DNA from: Halorubellus salinus
Lineage (GTDB): Archaea; Halobacteriota; Halobacteria; Halobacteriales; Natrialbaceae
Length of the DNA: 64,000 bases
Assembly (NCBI RefSeq): GCF_020567525.1
Contig: NZ_JAJCVI010000003.1
Coordinates: 310,001-374,000, forward strand
Reading direction: 5' to 3'
Shown here one piece after another: positions 47,012 to 55,883 of this stretch (positions are counted from its first letter, which is position 1; the number at the start of each line of letters is the position of its first letter). The notes below the pieces were generated by a model. It was given only the letters and a program-made list of their open reading frames with translations. It had not been told where the DNA came from and searched no databases. Position numbers and translations under genes: made by a program.

Positions 47012-47073
47012 CAGTCCTCGCCCGAGCGCGGTCAGTCCTCGTCCGAGCGCGGTCAGTCCTCGTCCGGCGCGCC
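47012..47073. repeat. 21-bp tandem repeat covering the sensor kinase stop
   Basis: Units 47012-47032 and 47033-47053 differ at one base, and a partial third runs to about 47073. The minus-strand stop codon (47053-47055) lies at the unit boundary, so the last codons of the kinase are inside the repeat. Confidence 0.9.
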
Positions 47074-49320
47074 GTCCTCTCCGTCCGGCGCATCGCGCGG
47101 GAGCGACACGGTGAACGTCGCCCCGTCGTCGTCGTTCTGCACGGACACGCTCCCGTCGTACGCGTCCACGATCTCGCGGACGAGGTACAGCCCGAACCCC
47201 GTCCCGGGACTGTCGAACCCGCGTTCGCCCTTCTCGAACACCGCCGGCAGGACGTCCTCGGGGATACCCGGGCCGTCGTCGACGACCCGAACCGTCGCCG
47301 TCGACGCGTCCGCGACCACCGAAACGGAAACAGAGGGCGACGCACGGTCGTTGTGCTGGACGGCGTTCGCGAGCAAGTTCTCGAACACCTCGCCGAGCAA
47401 CCGGTCTGCGCGCACCGTCACGCGCTCGTCGGGCACCGACAGCGAGAACGCCGCGTGCCCGAACGCCTCCCGCGCCCCCTCGACCTCCGCCTCGACGACC
47501 GCCCGCAGGTCCACGGGCTCCGTCTCCCGGCTCTCGTCGACGACGAACGCCTGCATGAGCGCCCGTAGCGTCTCGATGAGCTCCACCATGTCCGCAGTTC
47601 GGCCCTGTATCGTCTCCAGGTGCGACCGGCCGGCGTCGTCGACGTGCGCGTCGAGTATCTCCGTCCGCGCTTCGACGACGTTCAGGCTGTTCAGGAGGTT
47701 GTGGCGGATGAACCGGTTCACGAACTCGAGGCGCTCGCGTTCCTGTTCGACGACCGCGCCGCGTTCGACGGTCGCGATGGCGAGCCCGAGTATCTCACCG
47801 ACCTGCCCGAGCACCGCGAGCTCGCGGCCCGAGAACCCCTCGCGGCGGTACGTCGCGACGTTCAGCACGCCGAAGGACTCCTCGTCGAACGCGACCGGGA
47901 CCGCCGCCCAGCGCTCCAGGCCGCGGTCCGCGAGCACGCCCATTCGACCGTCGCCAGCGACGACGTCCCGCGTCCGCACCTCGTGCCCGTCGAACGCCGC
48001 CACCGCCAGGTCGACCGCGTCCTCGTCGCCGTCCGCGGTCCCGTCACGAGACCCCTCGCCGTCGCTGTCGGTCCCCTGATGGCCGTGGGCGCCGTCGACC
48101 GGGAGCGCCAGTTCGGCGTCCGCGGCGAGCACCGAGTCGTCGGCGTCCGCGTCCGCGAACGCCACCGTCCGCAACTCCTCGCCCGTCGCCCCGTCGAGGG
48201 CGTCCACCCACGCCAGCGCGTACGACCCCGTGTCGGCGAGCTGGTCGACCACCGTCCGCTCCATCTCCAACCGGTCGGACCGATGCATCACCGCGTCCGT
48301 CAACGTCCGCACGACTGAGTGCAGGTCGTTCAACGCCGCCAACCGGTCGACGTACCGCTCGCGCTCCAGTTCGTGACTCACCCAGTCGCCGAACAGCTCC
48401 ACGAACGTCACCTGCCACTCCGAGAACGCCTCCGAGCGCGCCTCCTTGTCGTAGAAACAGAACGTGCCGTACGCGTCGCCGTCGACCGTCACGGGCGCGC
48501 CGAGGTAACACGAGATACCCCACTCGGCGTTCCCGGCGCGGTCGGCGAGCTCGGGCGCGTCCCGCTCGACGTCCTCGAGGACGAGCGTCTCCTGGGTCGA
48601 CACCACCTCGTCGCAGTTCGTCGTCTCCAACGCCACCGTATCCCCGGCCGCGACGTCGTCCTTCCCGGGCGCGTCCACGTACTCGAACGTGTAGTCGCCG
48701 CCGTCCACGTACGACAACGTCGCGTACGACGTCCCGACGGCTTCGCGGACGATACCGAGGAGGTCCTCGACCTTCTCGCCGAACGGCCGGTCCGCGTCCG
48801 CGACCACCTGGTACGCTCGCTGGAGCGCGCGCTCGCGGTCCTCGACGGACGCCCGCGTCGGCGGCATCGACCCGGCCGCTGGGTCCTCGGCGTCGTCCGG
48901 GTCGTCCGTATCGCCTGCAGGGTCCGCGTCCGAGCCACCGTCGGTGACCGCGACGGCGAGCGCGCGGTCGCGGACCACGTCCGGAACCCGGTCAGCGGGT
49001 GCGTCCGCTGGTATCGGGACGTAATCGTCGGCGCCCGCGCGCACCGCCTCGCTCGCGACGTGCTCGTCGCCGTCCCGAGCGTACACGACCACCGGGACGT
49101 CGCCCGCGACCGATTCGACGACCGCCACGCCGTCGGTCCTCGGCAGCTCGTACGCCGTCACGACGACCGACGCGTCCGCGGGCACCGACCCGAGGCCGTC
49201 CTCGGTCGCCTCCACCGTCCGAACCGACGCCCCGACGGCGTCGAACGCCGAGGCATCCACCGACGACGCGGCGTCCGTCACGAGCACCACCCTGGGTGTC
49301 CCGCTCCACTCCTCGTGCAT
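47053..49320 (-). CDS. Soluble multi-sensor histidine kinase (REC-like, two GAF, HisKA, HATPase)
   Basis: 755 residues with no membrane segment. Order: a receiver-like domain (1-115, VVVTAYELPRTDGVAVVESV and RAGADDYVPI), an acidic linker, GAF-1 (about 170-320, SYATLSYVDGGDYTFEYV, YLGAPVTVDGDAYGTFCFYD), GAF-2 (about 340-520, with an Asp/Gly-rich insertion), a HisKA helix with His540 (FVNRFIRHNLLNSLNVVEAR), and an intact HATPase with N-box EVFENLLANAVQHND and G-box DDGPGIPEDVL, GTGFGLYLVREIV. The receiver-like domain has Thr/Ala-Tyr where the phosphoacceptor region lies and may not be phosphorylated. The signal is unknown. Confidence 0.93.
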   Translation of the reverse strand: MHEEWSGTPRVVLVTDAASSVDASAFDAVGASVRTVEATEDGLGSVPADASVVVTAYELPRTDGVAVVESVAGDVPVVVYARDGDEHVASEAVRAGADDYVPIPADAPADRVPDVVRDRALAVAVTDGGSDADPAGDTDDPDDAEDPAAGSMPPTRASVEDRERALQRAYQVVADADRPFGEKVEDLLGIVREAVGTSYATLSYVDGGDYTFEYVDAPGKDDVAAGDTVALETTNCDEVVSTQETLVLEDVERDAPELADRAGNAEWGISCYLGAPVTVDGDAYGTFCFYDKEARSEAFSEWQVTFVELFGDWVSHELERERYVDRLAALNDLHSVVRTLTDAVMHRSDRLEMERTVVDQLADTGSYALAWVDALDGATGEELRTVAFADADADDSVLAADAELALPVDGAHGHQGTDSDGEGSRDGTADGDEDAVDLAVAAFDGHEVRTRDVVAGDGRMGVLADRGLERWAAVPVAFDEESFGVLNVATYRREGFSGRELAVLGQVGEILGLAIATVERGAVVEQERERLEFVNRFIRHNLLNSLNVVEARTEILDAHVDDAGRSHLETIQGRTADMVELIETLRALMQAFVVDESRETEPVDLRAVVEAEVEGAREAFGHAAFSLSVPDERVTVRADRLLGEVFENLLANAVQHNDRASPSVSVSVVADASTATVRVVDDGPGIPEDVLPAVFEKGERGFDSPGTGFGLYLVREIVDAYDGSVSVQNDDDGATFTVSLPRDAPDGEDGAPDED

Positions 49321-49468
49321 TCGTCGCTACAACGACCTGCGGATACAAATGCCTAGCGTGGTCGAACCGCCGGTCGAACACGAACCACTGGAATGGGCGC
49401 GTCCCGATCGTGCACGGGTCGCTACCCGTGTCCGGGTCGTTATCCGTCCTCGCCGCGAACGCTCTCGC

Positions 49469-50128
49469 ATGACAGATCCGTCCGTCGACGAGGCGCCCGC
49501 CGCGACCGTCCTCACCGTGTACTCGGACTACGTCTGCCCGTTCTGTTACCTGGGCCGGGAGAGCTTGCGCCGGTACCAGGCGACGCGCGACGACCCGCTC
49601 GAGATCGACTGGCAGCCGTTCGACCTCCGGAGCGGCCAGCGCGGCCCGGACGGCGAGATAGACCACTCCGTCGACACCGGGAAGGACGACGAGTACTTCG
49701 AGCAGGCGAAGGAGAACGTCCGACGGCTCCAGGAGCAGTACGACGTCGAGATGAACCTGGACCTCGCGACCGACGTCGACTCGCTCGACGCACAGGTCGC
49801 GTCGTACTACGTCAAGGGTCACTACGACTACGAGACGTGGCTCACGTTCGACGAGGCGCTCCTTGCCGCGCTCTGGCAGGACGGTCGCGACATCGGCGAC
49901 GAGAGCGTGCTCGTCGACCTCGCCGCGGACGCCGACGTCGACCCCGACGAGGTCCGGGCTGCGCTGGACGACGACGCGCTCCGCGCCGAACTCGACGAGC
50001 AGTTCCGCGCCGCCCAGCAGGCCGGCGTCACGGGCGTCCCGACGTTCGCGTACGACGGCTACGCCGCACGCGGCGCCGTCCCACCCGAGCACATCGAACG
50101 GCTCGTCGAAGGCACGCACGACGCCTGA
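49469..50128 (+). CDS. DsbA-family FrnE-like thiol oxidoreductase
   Basis: 219 residues with a thioredoxin-fold start VLTVYSDYVCPFCYLGRESL (Cys23, Cys26) and a cis-Pro loop GVTGVPTFAYDG. The helical insertion (EYFEQAKENVRRLQEQYDVEMN, FDEALLAALWQDGRDIGD) matches FrnE/DSBA oxidoreductases, which are cytosolic and linked to oxidative-stress resistance in some bacteria. There is no signal peptide. The ATG at 49469 is chosen over a longer frame through Arg-rich shadow sequence. Confidence 0.92.
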   Translation: MTDPSVDEAPAATVLTVYSDYVCPFCYLGRESLRRYQATRDDPLEIDWQPFDLRSGQRGPDGEIDHSVDTGKDDEYFEQAKENVRRLQEQYDVEMNLDLATDVDSLDAQVASYYVKGHYDYETWLTFDEALLAALWQDGRDIGDESVLVDLAADADVDPDEVRAALDDDALRAELDEQFRAAQQAGVTGVPTFAYDGYAARGAVPPEHIERLVEGTHDA

Positions 50129-50163
50129 AAAAGGGAACGCGTCCCGCGGCTCAAGCTGACGGG

Positions 50164-51198
50164 TCAGTCGAAGTCGCCGACGAGCGCGACGACGCCGAGT
50201 ATTGCCAGCACGCCACCGACCGCGAGCGCGCCGACCGTCGTCATCGAGACGCCGCCGTCACCGTCCGGCGTGCTCGTCGCCGCCGTCCCGTAGATGGTGC
50301 CGACCGTCGTCGTTCCCGCGTCGCCGCCGCGCGTCGTCGGCGGCGCGTCGGAGCCTTCCTGCAGGATGACGGTTGCGACGTCCACCTCGACGGGCTCGGT
50401 CCGGGTGTCCAGAGAGAGCGACAGTTCGTACTCGCCGGCCGCGAGCGAGTCCGGCCGGTCGACGTCCTGCGGGACGGTGACGGTGTCCGCGTCGGCCTTT
50501 GCGGACATCCCGTGTGCGTTCGGCGCGTCGACCGCCGTCTCGAACTGGAGGACGACCGTCCCGTCGCCGTTCCCGTCCTCGACGGTCACGGGAATCACGA
50601 CGTTCGTCGCGTCGCTCCCGAACCGAACCGTCGCGTTGTCACGACCGGTCATATCGACCCCGATCTCGACGGTGTCGCCCGCGGCCGTCTGGTAGATGTT
50701 CTTCGTGAACGCTGCGTCGCCCGTCGGTTCGCCGCAATTGGGCGCGCATTCACCGACGACGCCGGGCGCACTCGCGAGCTCGGTGCCGTTCTTGTAGACG
50801 GAGACGGTGAACTCGGTCCCGACCTGGACGTCCCCGAAGTCGAACGTCGTCGCGAACGACCCGTCGTCGTTCACGGTCGCGACGGCGGACCGCAGGAACG
50901 GACTCCCGCCGTTGCTGGAGCGAGCGCGAACCGTCACCTGCGTGCCGCTCTCGAGGTTCGAGGTCCCCGAGATGCGTTCGTCGGCGGCCTGCTCGACGAC
51001 GAGTCGCTCGCCGTCGGAGTCGATGGTCGCGTTCGGCGGCGCGTCCGCGACCGCTCCGACGCTTCCAGGGCCGGACGCGCTCGCCGGGGAACTCGCGGCG
51101 ACGTTCGCCGCGGCGACCCCGCCGAGGGCGGCGATGGCGGCGAGCGCGACCGCGAACGCGACTGTCTCGCGAGCTGGTCGTCGACTCACGTCGACCAC
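50164..51198 (-). CDS. Surface protein with signal peptide and C-terminal membrane helix
   Basis: About 344 residues. A signal (ETVAFAVALAAIAALGGVAAA) is followed by a beta-rich extracellular region with Ig-like repeats (GTSNLESGTQVTVRARSSNGG, FDFGDVQVGTEFTVSVYKNGTEL, and VTVEDGNGDGTVVLQFETAVDA). A Thr/Ser/Asp linker leads to a C-terminal helix (VGALAVGGVLAILGVVALVGDFD). This layout resembles haloarchaeal surface proteins of the S-layer/BGTF type. A lone Cys pair (GECAPNCGEP) may form a disulfide. The start is uncertain: GTG at 51198 or 51189 both place the signal first; an in-frame TTG at 51318 lies near a TATA-like taatatta at 51357-51364. Confidence 0.8.
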   Translation of the reverse strand: MVDVSRRPARETVAFAVALAAIAALGGVAAANVAASSPASASGPGSVGAVADAPPNATIDSDGERLVVEQAADERISGTSNLESGTQVTVRARSSNGGSPFLRSAVATVNDDGSFATTFDFGDVQVGTEFTVSVYKNGTELASAPGVVGECAPNCGEPTGDAAFTKNIYQTAAGDTVEIGVDMTGRDNATVRFGSDATNVVIPVTVEDGNGDGTVVLQFETAVDAPNAHGMSAKADADTVTVPQDVDRPDSLAAGEYELSLSLDTRTEPVEVDVATVILQEGSDAPPTTRGGDAGTTTVGTIYGTAATSTPDGDGGVSMTTVGALAVGGVLAILGVVALVGDFD

Positions 51199-51431
51199 CC
51201 CTGCTCGCGTCCGCTGCAACGACCGTACCGGCGCGCACGAGGTCGTGCGCTGGAGGGCAGAGTTCGCATTGCACTCGAGACCACGGGTGGCGTACTTGTA
51301 GGACTCCCGTAACCTCAAACCGAGATTTGAACGCGCACCCCCACCACGACTGGTGTGTAATATTAGGGCATGAAAGGTCTCCTATTACTTACTAGGCGGG
51401 TTTGAAGGGGGATGCGCGCCACTGTATTCGT

Positions 51432-51608
51432 ATGTCCGTCGGAACGCCCACCGCCAACTGGACCACGGAGTACAACTGCCCGTTCTGCGACGACACCCTC
51501 GAGGACCCCGGCGCCGCGTTCGTCGACCACATCGCCGACAACCCCGAGTGCAAGTCCGGCCACGACGCCTGGAAGTTCCACCTAACCGACGACTTCGGCG
51601 GCGCCTGA
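51432..51608 (+). CDS. Small zinc-finger protein (haloarchaeal CPFC type)
   Basis: 58 residues. CPFCDDTLEDPGAAFVDHIADNPECKSGHDAW offers a C-x2-C followed by His and a C-x3-H set, a compact zinc finger. The pattern resembles a haloarchaeal small-protein family (DUF7501 in my memory, not checked). The ATG at 51432 starts MSVGTPTANWTTEYN. The role is unknown. Confidence 0.85.
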   Translation: MSVGTPTANWTTEYNCPFCDDTLEDPGAAFVDHIADNPECKSGHDAWKFHLTDDFGGA

Positions 51609-51661
51609 CCGGACCGGCCCCAGCGAGCGCACGCGACGCACCCGACTCAGTCCCGACCGAT

Positions 51662-52549
51662 TCAGTCCCCGACCGACTCGACTTCTCCGTCACCCGTCCC
51701 GCCGTCACCCACCGTCAACACCGGTACTGTCGACGTCCGTAACGTTCGCTCGGCGACGTTCCCCAGGAGGTACTTCGCCACCCCGCTCCGCCCGTGGGTT
51801 CCCATCGCGACCATGTCGACGTCGTGTGCCGCGACGTACTCTTCGATCTCCGCACGTGGAACGCCAGCCGTCACCGTCGTCGTCGCATCGACCCCCGCCT
51901 CCGTCGCGAGCGCGTGAACGTCGGTCACCGCGTCCGCGGCCGGTCCTCGCTGCTCAGCCTCGCGAATCTCCGACCGGACGTCCAACCCGAGCGCCGCCGT
52001 CTCCACGACCGAGAGGACGTGCACGCTTGCGTCGCATCGCGCCGCGAGCGACACAGCCACGCGCGCCGCCGCGAGCGCCTCCGGACTCCCGTCGGTCGCG
52101 ACGAGCACGGTATCGTACGGGAACGACACCGTAGCGTCCTCGCCGACCGGCACCGTCAACACCGGCACGTCCGAATCCCGAACGACCGCCTCCGCGACGC
52201 TCCCGAGTTCGAAGTGCTCGATCCCCGTCCGGCCGTGCGTCCCCATCACGACGAGGTCGACGTCCACGTCCGTCGCGCACGCGACGATCGCCTCCCACGG
52301 CTCCGCCGTCCGCACCGCCGTCTCGACCGGCACGCCCGCGGCCTCGAACGTCGACGCGACCTCGGTGACGAACTCGGTCGCTTCCTCGCGCGCCACCTCG
52401 CTCTCCGGCGCCGTCTCCAGCCCTCTGACGTCGACGACGTGCAGGACGTACACGGACGCCGACAGGTGCTCGGCGAGTGCTCTCGTATGCGCGACCACGT
52501 CCCGCTGGAACGCGTCCTCGTCGACCGCCAGTAGTATCGACTCGACCAT
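51662..52549 (-). CDS. Tandem universal stress protein
   Basis: 295 residues forming two UspA domains (about 1-141 and 142-280). Both end with an intact ATP loop: GTHGRTGIEHFELGSVAEAVVRDSDVPVLTV and GTHGRSGVAKYLLGNVAERTLRTSTVPVLTV. Both first strands are normal (ILLAVDEDAF, VLVATDGSPEA). The acidic C-terminal tail is typical of halophiles. The two intact loops contrast with the altered one at 10069-10515. Confidence 0.95.
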   Translation of the reverse strand: MVESILLAVDEDAFQRDVVAHTRALAEHLSASVYVLHVVDVRGLETAPESEVAREEATEFVTEVASTFEAAGVPVETAVRTAEPWEAIVACATDVDVDLVVMGTHGRTGIEHFELGSVAEAVVRDSDVPVLTVPVGEDATVSFPYDTVLVATDGSPEALAAARVAVSLAARCDASVHVLSVVETAALGLDVRSEIREAEQRGPAADAVTDVHALATEAGVDATTTVTAGVPRAEIEEYVAAHDVDMVAMGTHGRSGVAKYLLGNVAERTLRTSTVPVLTVGDGGTGDGEVESVGD

Positions 52550-52611
52550 GGTTCGTCCTTCAGTGTTCGCGCCACGAGATGAAGAGGATTGGCCACCGAA
52601 CCCGAGGACTC

Positions 52612-53064
52612 TCAGGCCTCCTCGATCTCGATGCGCGTCGAATCCTCGACGTCCTCGCGGGGGACCGTCACCGTCAGCACGCCGTGACGCATCCTCGCGG
52701 TGACCGCGTTCGCGTCCACCGGCTCCGGGAGTCGCACCGAGCGCGACGCCCGCCGATGCCGGCGTTCGTGCCGGATGAACTCGCCGTCCTCCTCGTCGAC
52801 CGCCTGCTCGCGGTTCGCCGCTATCTTCAGCGTGCTATCGGTCACGCGGACGTCGACGTCCTCGCGCTCGAACCCCGGCAGGTCGACCGTCACGACGTAC
52901 TCGTCGTCGTGCTCGACGAGGTCCAACGCCATCGACTCGTCCTCGGACTCCCGGGACGCGAACGGCGTCCCGCTGCTCCACGACCGCGACGCTTCCTCGA
53001 ACTGTCGGCTCATCCGGTCGAACAGTTGCTCCAGTTCCTCGAACGGATTGTTCCGTGAACTCAT
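52612..53064 (-). CDS. Small heat-shock protein Hsp20
   Basis: 150 residues. An amphipathic start (NPFEELEQLFDRMSRQFEEA) is followed by an alpha-crystallin domain (about 43-140): YVVTVDLPGFEREDVDVRV, LKIAANREQ, FIRHERRHRRASRSVRLPEPVD and MRHGVLTVTVP. A C-terminal R-I-E-I matches the I/V-x-I/V anchor used in oligomers. It is a holdase for unfolding proteins. The ATG at 53064 gives the usual N-terminus; an in-frame ATG at 53139 would add 25 residues. It lies near a Usp gene of stress type. Confidence 0.95.
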   Translation of the reverse strand: MSSRNNPFEELEQLFDRMSRQFEEASRSWSSGTPFASRESEDESMALDLVEHDDEYVVTVDLPGFEREDVDVRVTDSTLKIAANREQAVDEEDGEFIRHERRHRRASRSVRLPEPVDANAVTARMRHGVLTVTVPREDVEDSTRIEIEEA

Positions 53065-53387
53065 GATGGAATCACCGGCGAGACGTACGTTCCACGCGGA
53101 GAAATACGGCCTGGACGGTTCACGGTCGACGGTGAACATACGAACCGATTGCGGTGACGAAACCGCTTCCTTCCGTCGGTATCGACGACGAACCCGTCGG
53201 TGACCGGTTACAACCCCGTCAGGAGTAGCGGACGGACGCGGCGTCAGGCGCGAGCGCTCGCGGCAGTTCCACCGCTCGGCCGCCTGTCGTAGCGACGACC
53301 AGTTCGGTAATCGCCCCCCGGTAGCAGTTCCAGGCATCACCATCGCTTTGGGTTAACTCTATTGCCTTCGCTTTCAAGGTCGATGAC
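53065..53387. other. 323-base divergent spacer between hsp20 and the MBL gene
   Basis: No separate gene is evident. An in-frame upstream ATG for hsp20 at 53139 lies here. The plus-strand side has ttgggttaactctattgcc (53347-53365), a weak promoter-like AT-rich pocket 25-40 bases before the ATG at 53388. Confidence 0.5.
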
Positions 53388-54983
53388 ATGGAGGTCCGAT
53401 TTCAACGCGCGAATCATCGGACCGGAAACGAGTCTGTGCTCCTGAAGTTCGAGGGCGTGCTCGACGAGCAGACCGCGTGCGTACTCGTGGACTCGGGGCA
53501 TGGGGTGGACGTTTCGGCGCTGATGGGTGACGACGAACAGCTGGCTTCCGTACTCGTCACTCACGCTCACCTCGACCATTTCCGGTCTCTGGGGGAGAAC
53601 GTCGTCGACGGTGCACCGGTGCTCGCGTCGGCACCGACGGCGGCGGTTCTCGAGGAGTCGCTGAGCGAGAACGAACGAAACGACAGGGCGACGGGGGACG
53701 TCGAAGGGGCACTGGATGCGCTCGAACCCGTGACGGGGTGGCGGACGCTGCTCGGCGACGACGCCGTCCGCGTCCATCCGGTACCGGCGGGTCACGCCCC
53801 CGGTGCGGCCGGGTTCGTCATCCAGTTCCGCGACGACGGCGTCGCCAGACACCTCCTCGTCACGGGCGACTTCACGCGGACGCAGACCGCCGGCTATCCG
53901 GCGCTCCCGGATTCCCTGCCCGTGGACGTGGAGGCGATGATCGTGAACGTCGCGACCGCCGACGAGTACGAACGCCGACTCCAGGAGACCCTCGAGACGA
54001 CGCTCGCTCGCGTCCTCGACGACGATACGACGCTCCTGACCGGGGGGAGTCTCACCGGCGTTCACCTCGCGCGCCTGCTCGCCGCCGCGGCGAGCCGGTT
54101 CTCGCTCGACGTCCCGATCCGTCTCGTCGGACAGCCCGCGAAGCTCTACGACGCGCTGTCGCTCCCGACCGACCGGGTCGAGCTGACGCCGGAGTACGCG
54201 GACCCGGCGGCCGTGCTCGACTCGGGTGCGGTGACGATCGCGGCGCCGGAGACGCCGGTCGACGGTGGTGCGAAACGACTGTTCAAGGCTATCGAGGGGG
54301 ACGCGGACGCTGCGCTCGTCCAGGCGACGACCGGTGCGCTCGACCCGGTGACGGGTGCGGCGTGTCGGACGGACGCGTTCGAGGTGCGCGCGCACCCGAC
54401 TGAGGGGGTCGTCGACGGCGTCGTCGAAGGTTACGACCCGCTGCACGTCGTGGTCGGGCACGAGAAGGGTTCGGCGCTGGACGCGTACAAGGACAAGTAC
54501 GCGGCGTTCGTGTGGGCGAACCAGGACGCCATCGAGCAGACGCTGTACGCCGACGGGGAGTGGCAGGCGCCGCCGTGGGTGAGCGAGCGCGCCGAAGAGT
54601 ACGTATACGGGAACACGGCGACGACCGGCGGCACGCCGCTCGCGGACGACGCGGCGGCCGTCGACGCGTCGCTGCCCGCGGTGGAAGCGGGCGACGTCCT
54701 CCTGCACGCCGAAGGTATCGACGTCACGCGCCTCGGCGAGCGGTTCGGGTCGGCGTCGTCCGGCGACGCGACCGCGGGCGCCGACGCCGAGGGGAGCGAG
54801 GACCTGTCGACGGTGCTCGCGCGACTCGAGGAGATAGAGGCGCTGCTCGCGGCACGTGGCGTCCTCGACGACCGCGTCCCGGTGACCGTCGACGAGTTCG
54901 GCGACCGCACCGTCCTCGTTCTCCCGGAGGGCGTCGACGTCGACGACGCGGACGACGTCCACGTCTTCCTCGACGACGAGTGA
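53388..54983 (+). CDS. Metallo-beta-lactamase-fold protein with C-terminal extension
   Basis: 531 residues. The MBL motif T-H-A-H61-L-D63-H64 (His59, His61, Asp63, His64) is intact, with further ligands in PVPAGHAPGAAGF and LLVTGDFTRTQT. The mid part has a nuclease-like beta-CASP-style arrangement (TLLTGGSLTGVHLARLLAAAASRFSLDVPIRLVG, ATTGALDPVTGAACRTDAFEVRAHPTEGVVDG, VVVGHEKGSALDAYKDKY), suggesting an RNase/exonuclease relative. The C-terminus has a predicted helix (LARLEEIEALLAARGVL) and an acidic end. Substrate unproven. The ATG at 53388 is well placed. Confidence 0.85.
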   Translation: MEVRFQRANHRTGNESVLLKFEGVLDEQTACVLVDSGHGVDVSALMGDDEQLASVLVTHAHLDHFRSLGENVVDGAPVLASAPTAAVLEESLSENERNDRATGDVEGALDALEPVTGWRTLLGDDAVRVHPVPAGHAPGAAGFVIQFRDDGVARHLLVTGDFTRTQTAGYPALPDSLPVDVEAMIVNVATADEYERRLQETLETTLARVLDDDTTLLTGGSLTGVHLARLLAAAASRFSLDVPIRLVGQPAKLYDALSLPTDRVELTPEYADPAAVLDSGAVTIAAPETPVDGGAKRLFKAIEGDADAALVQATTGALDPVTGAACRTDAFEVRAHPTEGVVDGVVEGYDPLHVVVGHEKGSALDAYKDKYAAFVWANQDAIEQTLYADGEWQAPPWVSERAEEYVYGNTATTGGTPLADDAAAVDASLPAVEAGDVLLHAEGIDVTRLGERFGSASSGDATAGADAEGSEDLSTVLARLEEIEALLAARGVLDDRVPVTVDEFGDRTVLVLPEGVDVDDADDVHVFLDDE

Positions 54984-55219
54984 CCGCAGGCGTCCCGTCG
55001 AGCGGCCGCCGGCAGTCCCCCGTCACTCGACTGGCAAACGTTGCACCGTCACGCATCACCAAGGTAACCCTGCTCGTAGACGTCGGTGGCGCCACGCGAG
55101 AGCGTGCGAAGCAAACCATCACTTCCATCGATGCCATGCCCGCCGGCGTCGGCGCGGGTGCCTGCCCGCGCCCGCCGGGAGCAACCTGACGCCCCCGAGC
55201 GACAGCCAGGTTAGCCTCG
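54984..55219. other. Structured convergent spacer with two hairpins
   Basis: 236 bases between two converging genes, with locally lower GC at 55020-55140. Hairpin 1 is at 55143-55178: ccggcg, bulge tc, ggcgcggg, loop tgcctg, cccgcgcc, cgccgg (14 paired bases). Hairpin 2 has arms aacctg (55183-55188) and caggtt (55207-55212). It could be a two-way terminator or a small structured RNA. I could not match it to SRP RNA or RNase P RNA motifs. Confidence 0.55.
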
Positions 55220-55756
55220 TTACTCGAACTCGTCCCGTTCCACCGACGCGAGCGCCGCGAGCGCGCGCTCTCGCTCGTCACCGGCGAACGTCTCCTGTTC
55301 ACCGAGCCACGCCGGCGACCGGACCGCGAGCGCCGCCGCCTCGCCATCAACTGGTTCGACCTCGCCGGCAGCGGCCGTTCGCGCGACGACGTAGTCGTGA
55401 ACGACGTAGTGACTCCCGTCCGCGTTCGCCTCGCGACGCACCCCCAGCGGCCGCAGGGACTCGCGACCGACGACGAGCCCGGTCTCCTCGACGAGCTCGC
55501 GGACTGCCGCCGCCTCCGGGTGCTCGCCCGCTTCGACGTGGCCGCCCGGGAACCCCCACGTGCCCCGGTCGCGACCCGCCGCGCGCTCCATCGCAAGCAC
55601 GCCGCCGTCGTCGACGACGAGCACCTCGACCGCCAGCACCGGCTGCTGGAGGACCGGTCGGTCGCAGCGCTCGCAGTACGCACCCGGCGGGTCCCCCGAC
55701 GGGTCGTCGAGCGCGCGACCGCAGTACGGACAGAACGAGGGCTCGAAGACCGTCAC
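55220..55756 (-). CDS. Zinc-ribbon Nudix hydrolase
   Basis: 178 residues. A four-Cys ribbon (CPYCGRALDD...YCERC; Cys9, 12, 28, 31) precedes a Nudix domain with GFPGGHVEAGEHPEAAAVRELVEETGL, a canonical box. The layout resembles NADH-pyrophosphatase (NudC)-like enzymes that hydrolyse NAD(H) or related substrates, though the NudC QPWPFPxS motif is absent. The GTG at 55756 begins VTVFEPSFCPYC; an ATG at 55864 would add 36 unusual residues. Confidence 0.9.
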   Translation of the reverse strand: MTVFEPSFCPYCGRALDDPSGDPPGAYCERCDRPVLQQPVLAVEVLVVDDGGVLAMERAAGRDRGTWGFPGGHVEAGEHPEAAAVRELVEETGLVVGRESLRPLGVRREANADGSHYVVHDYVVARTAAAGEVEPVDGEAAALAVRSPAWLGEQETFAGDERERALAALASVERDEFE

Positions 55757-55883
55757 GCCCCCCTCTCCGGGACCGCCGGACAAAGGCGTTCGGCACGACG
55801 GGTTTACACGAGACGTAAACCCAGCGGTCGCGGCCCGCTCCGAGAGGCGGTCAGGGGAGGCCATGACGTGCTCCGAAAGGCGG

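Noticed and set aside
54984-55219. SRP RNA or RNase P RNA
   Set aside because: I looked for the conserved loop and helix sequences of both in either strand and found none, although hairpins are present.
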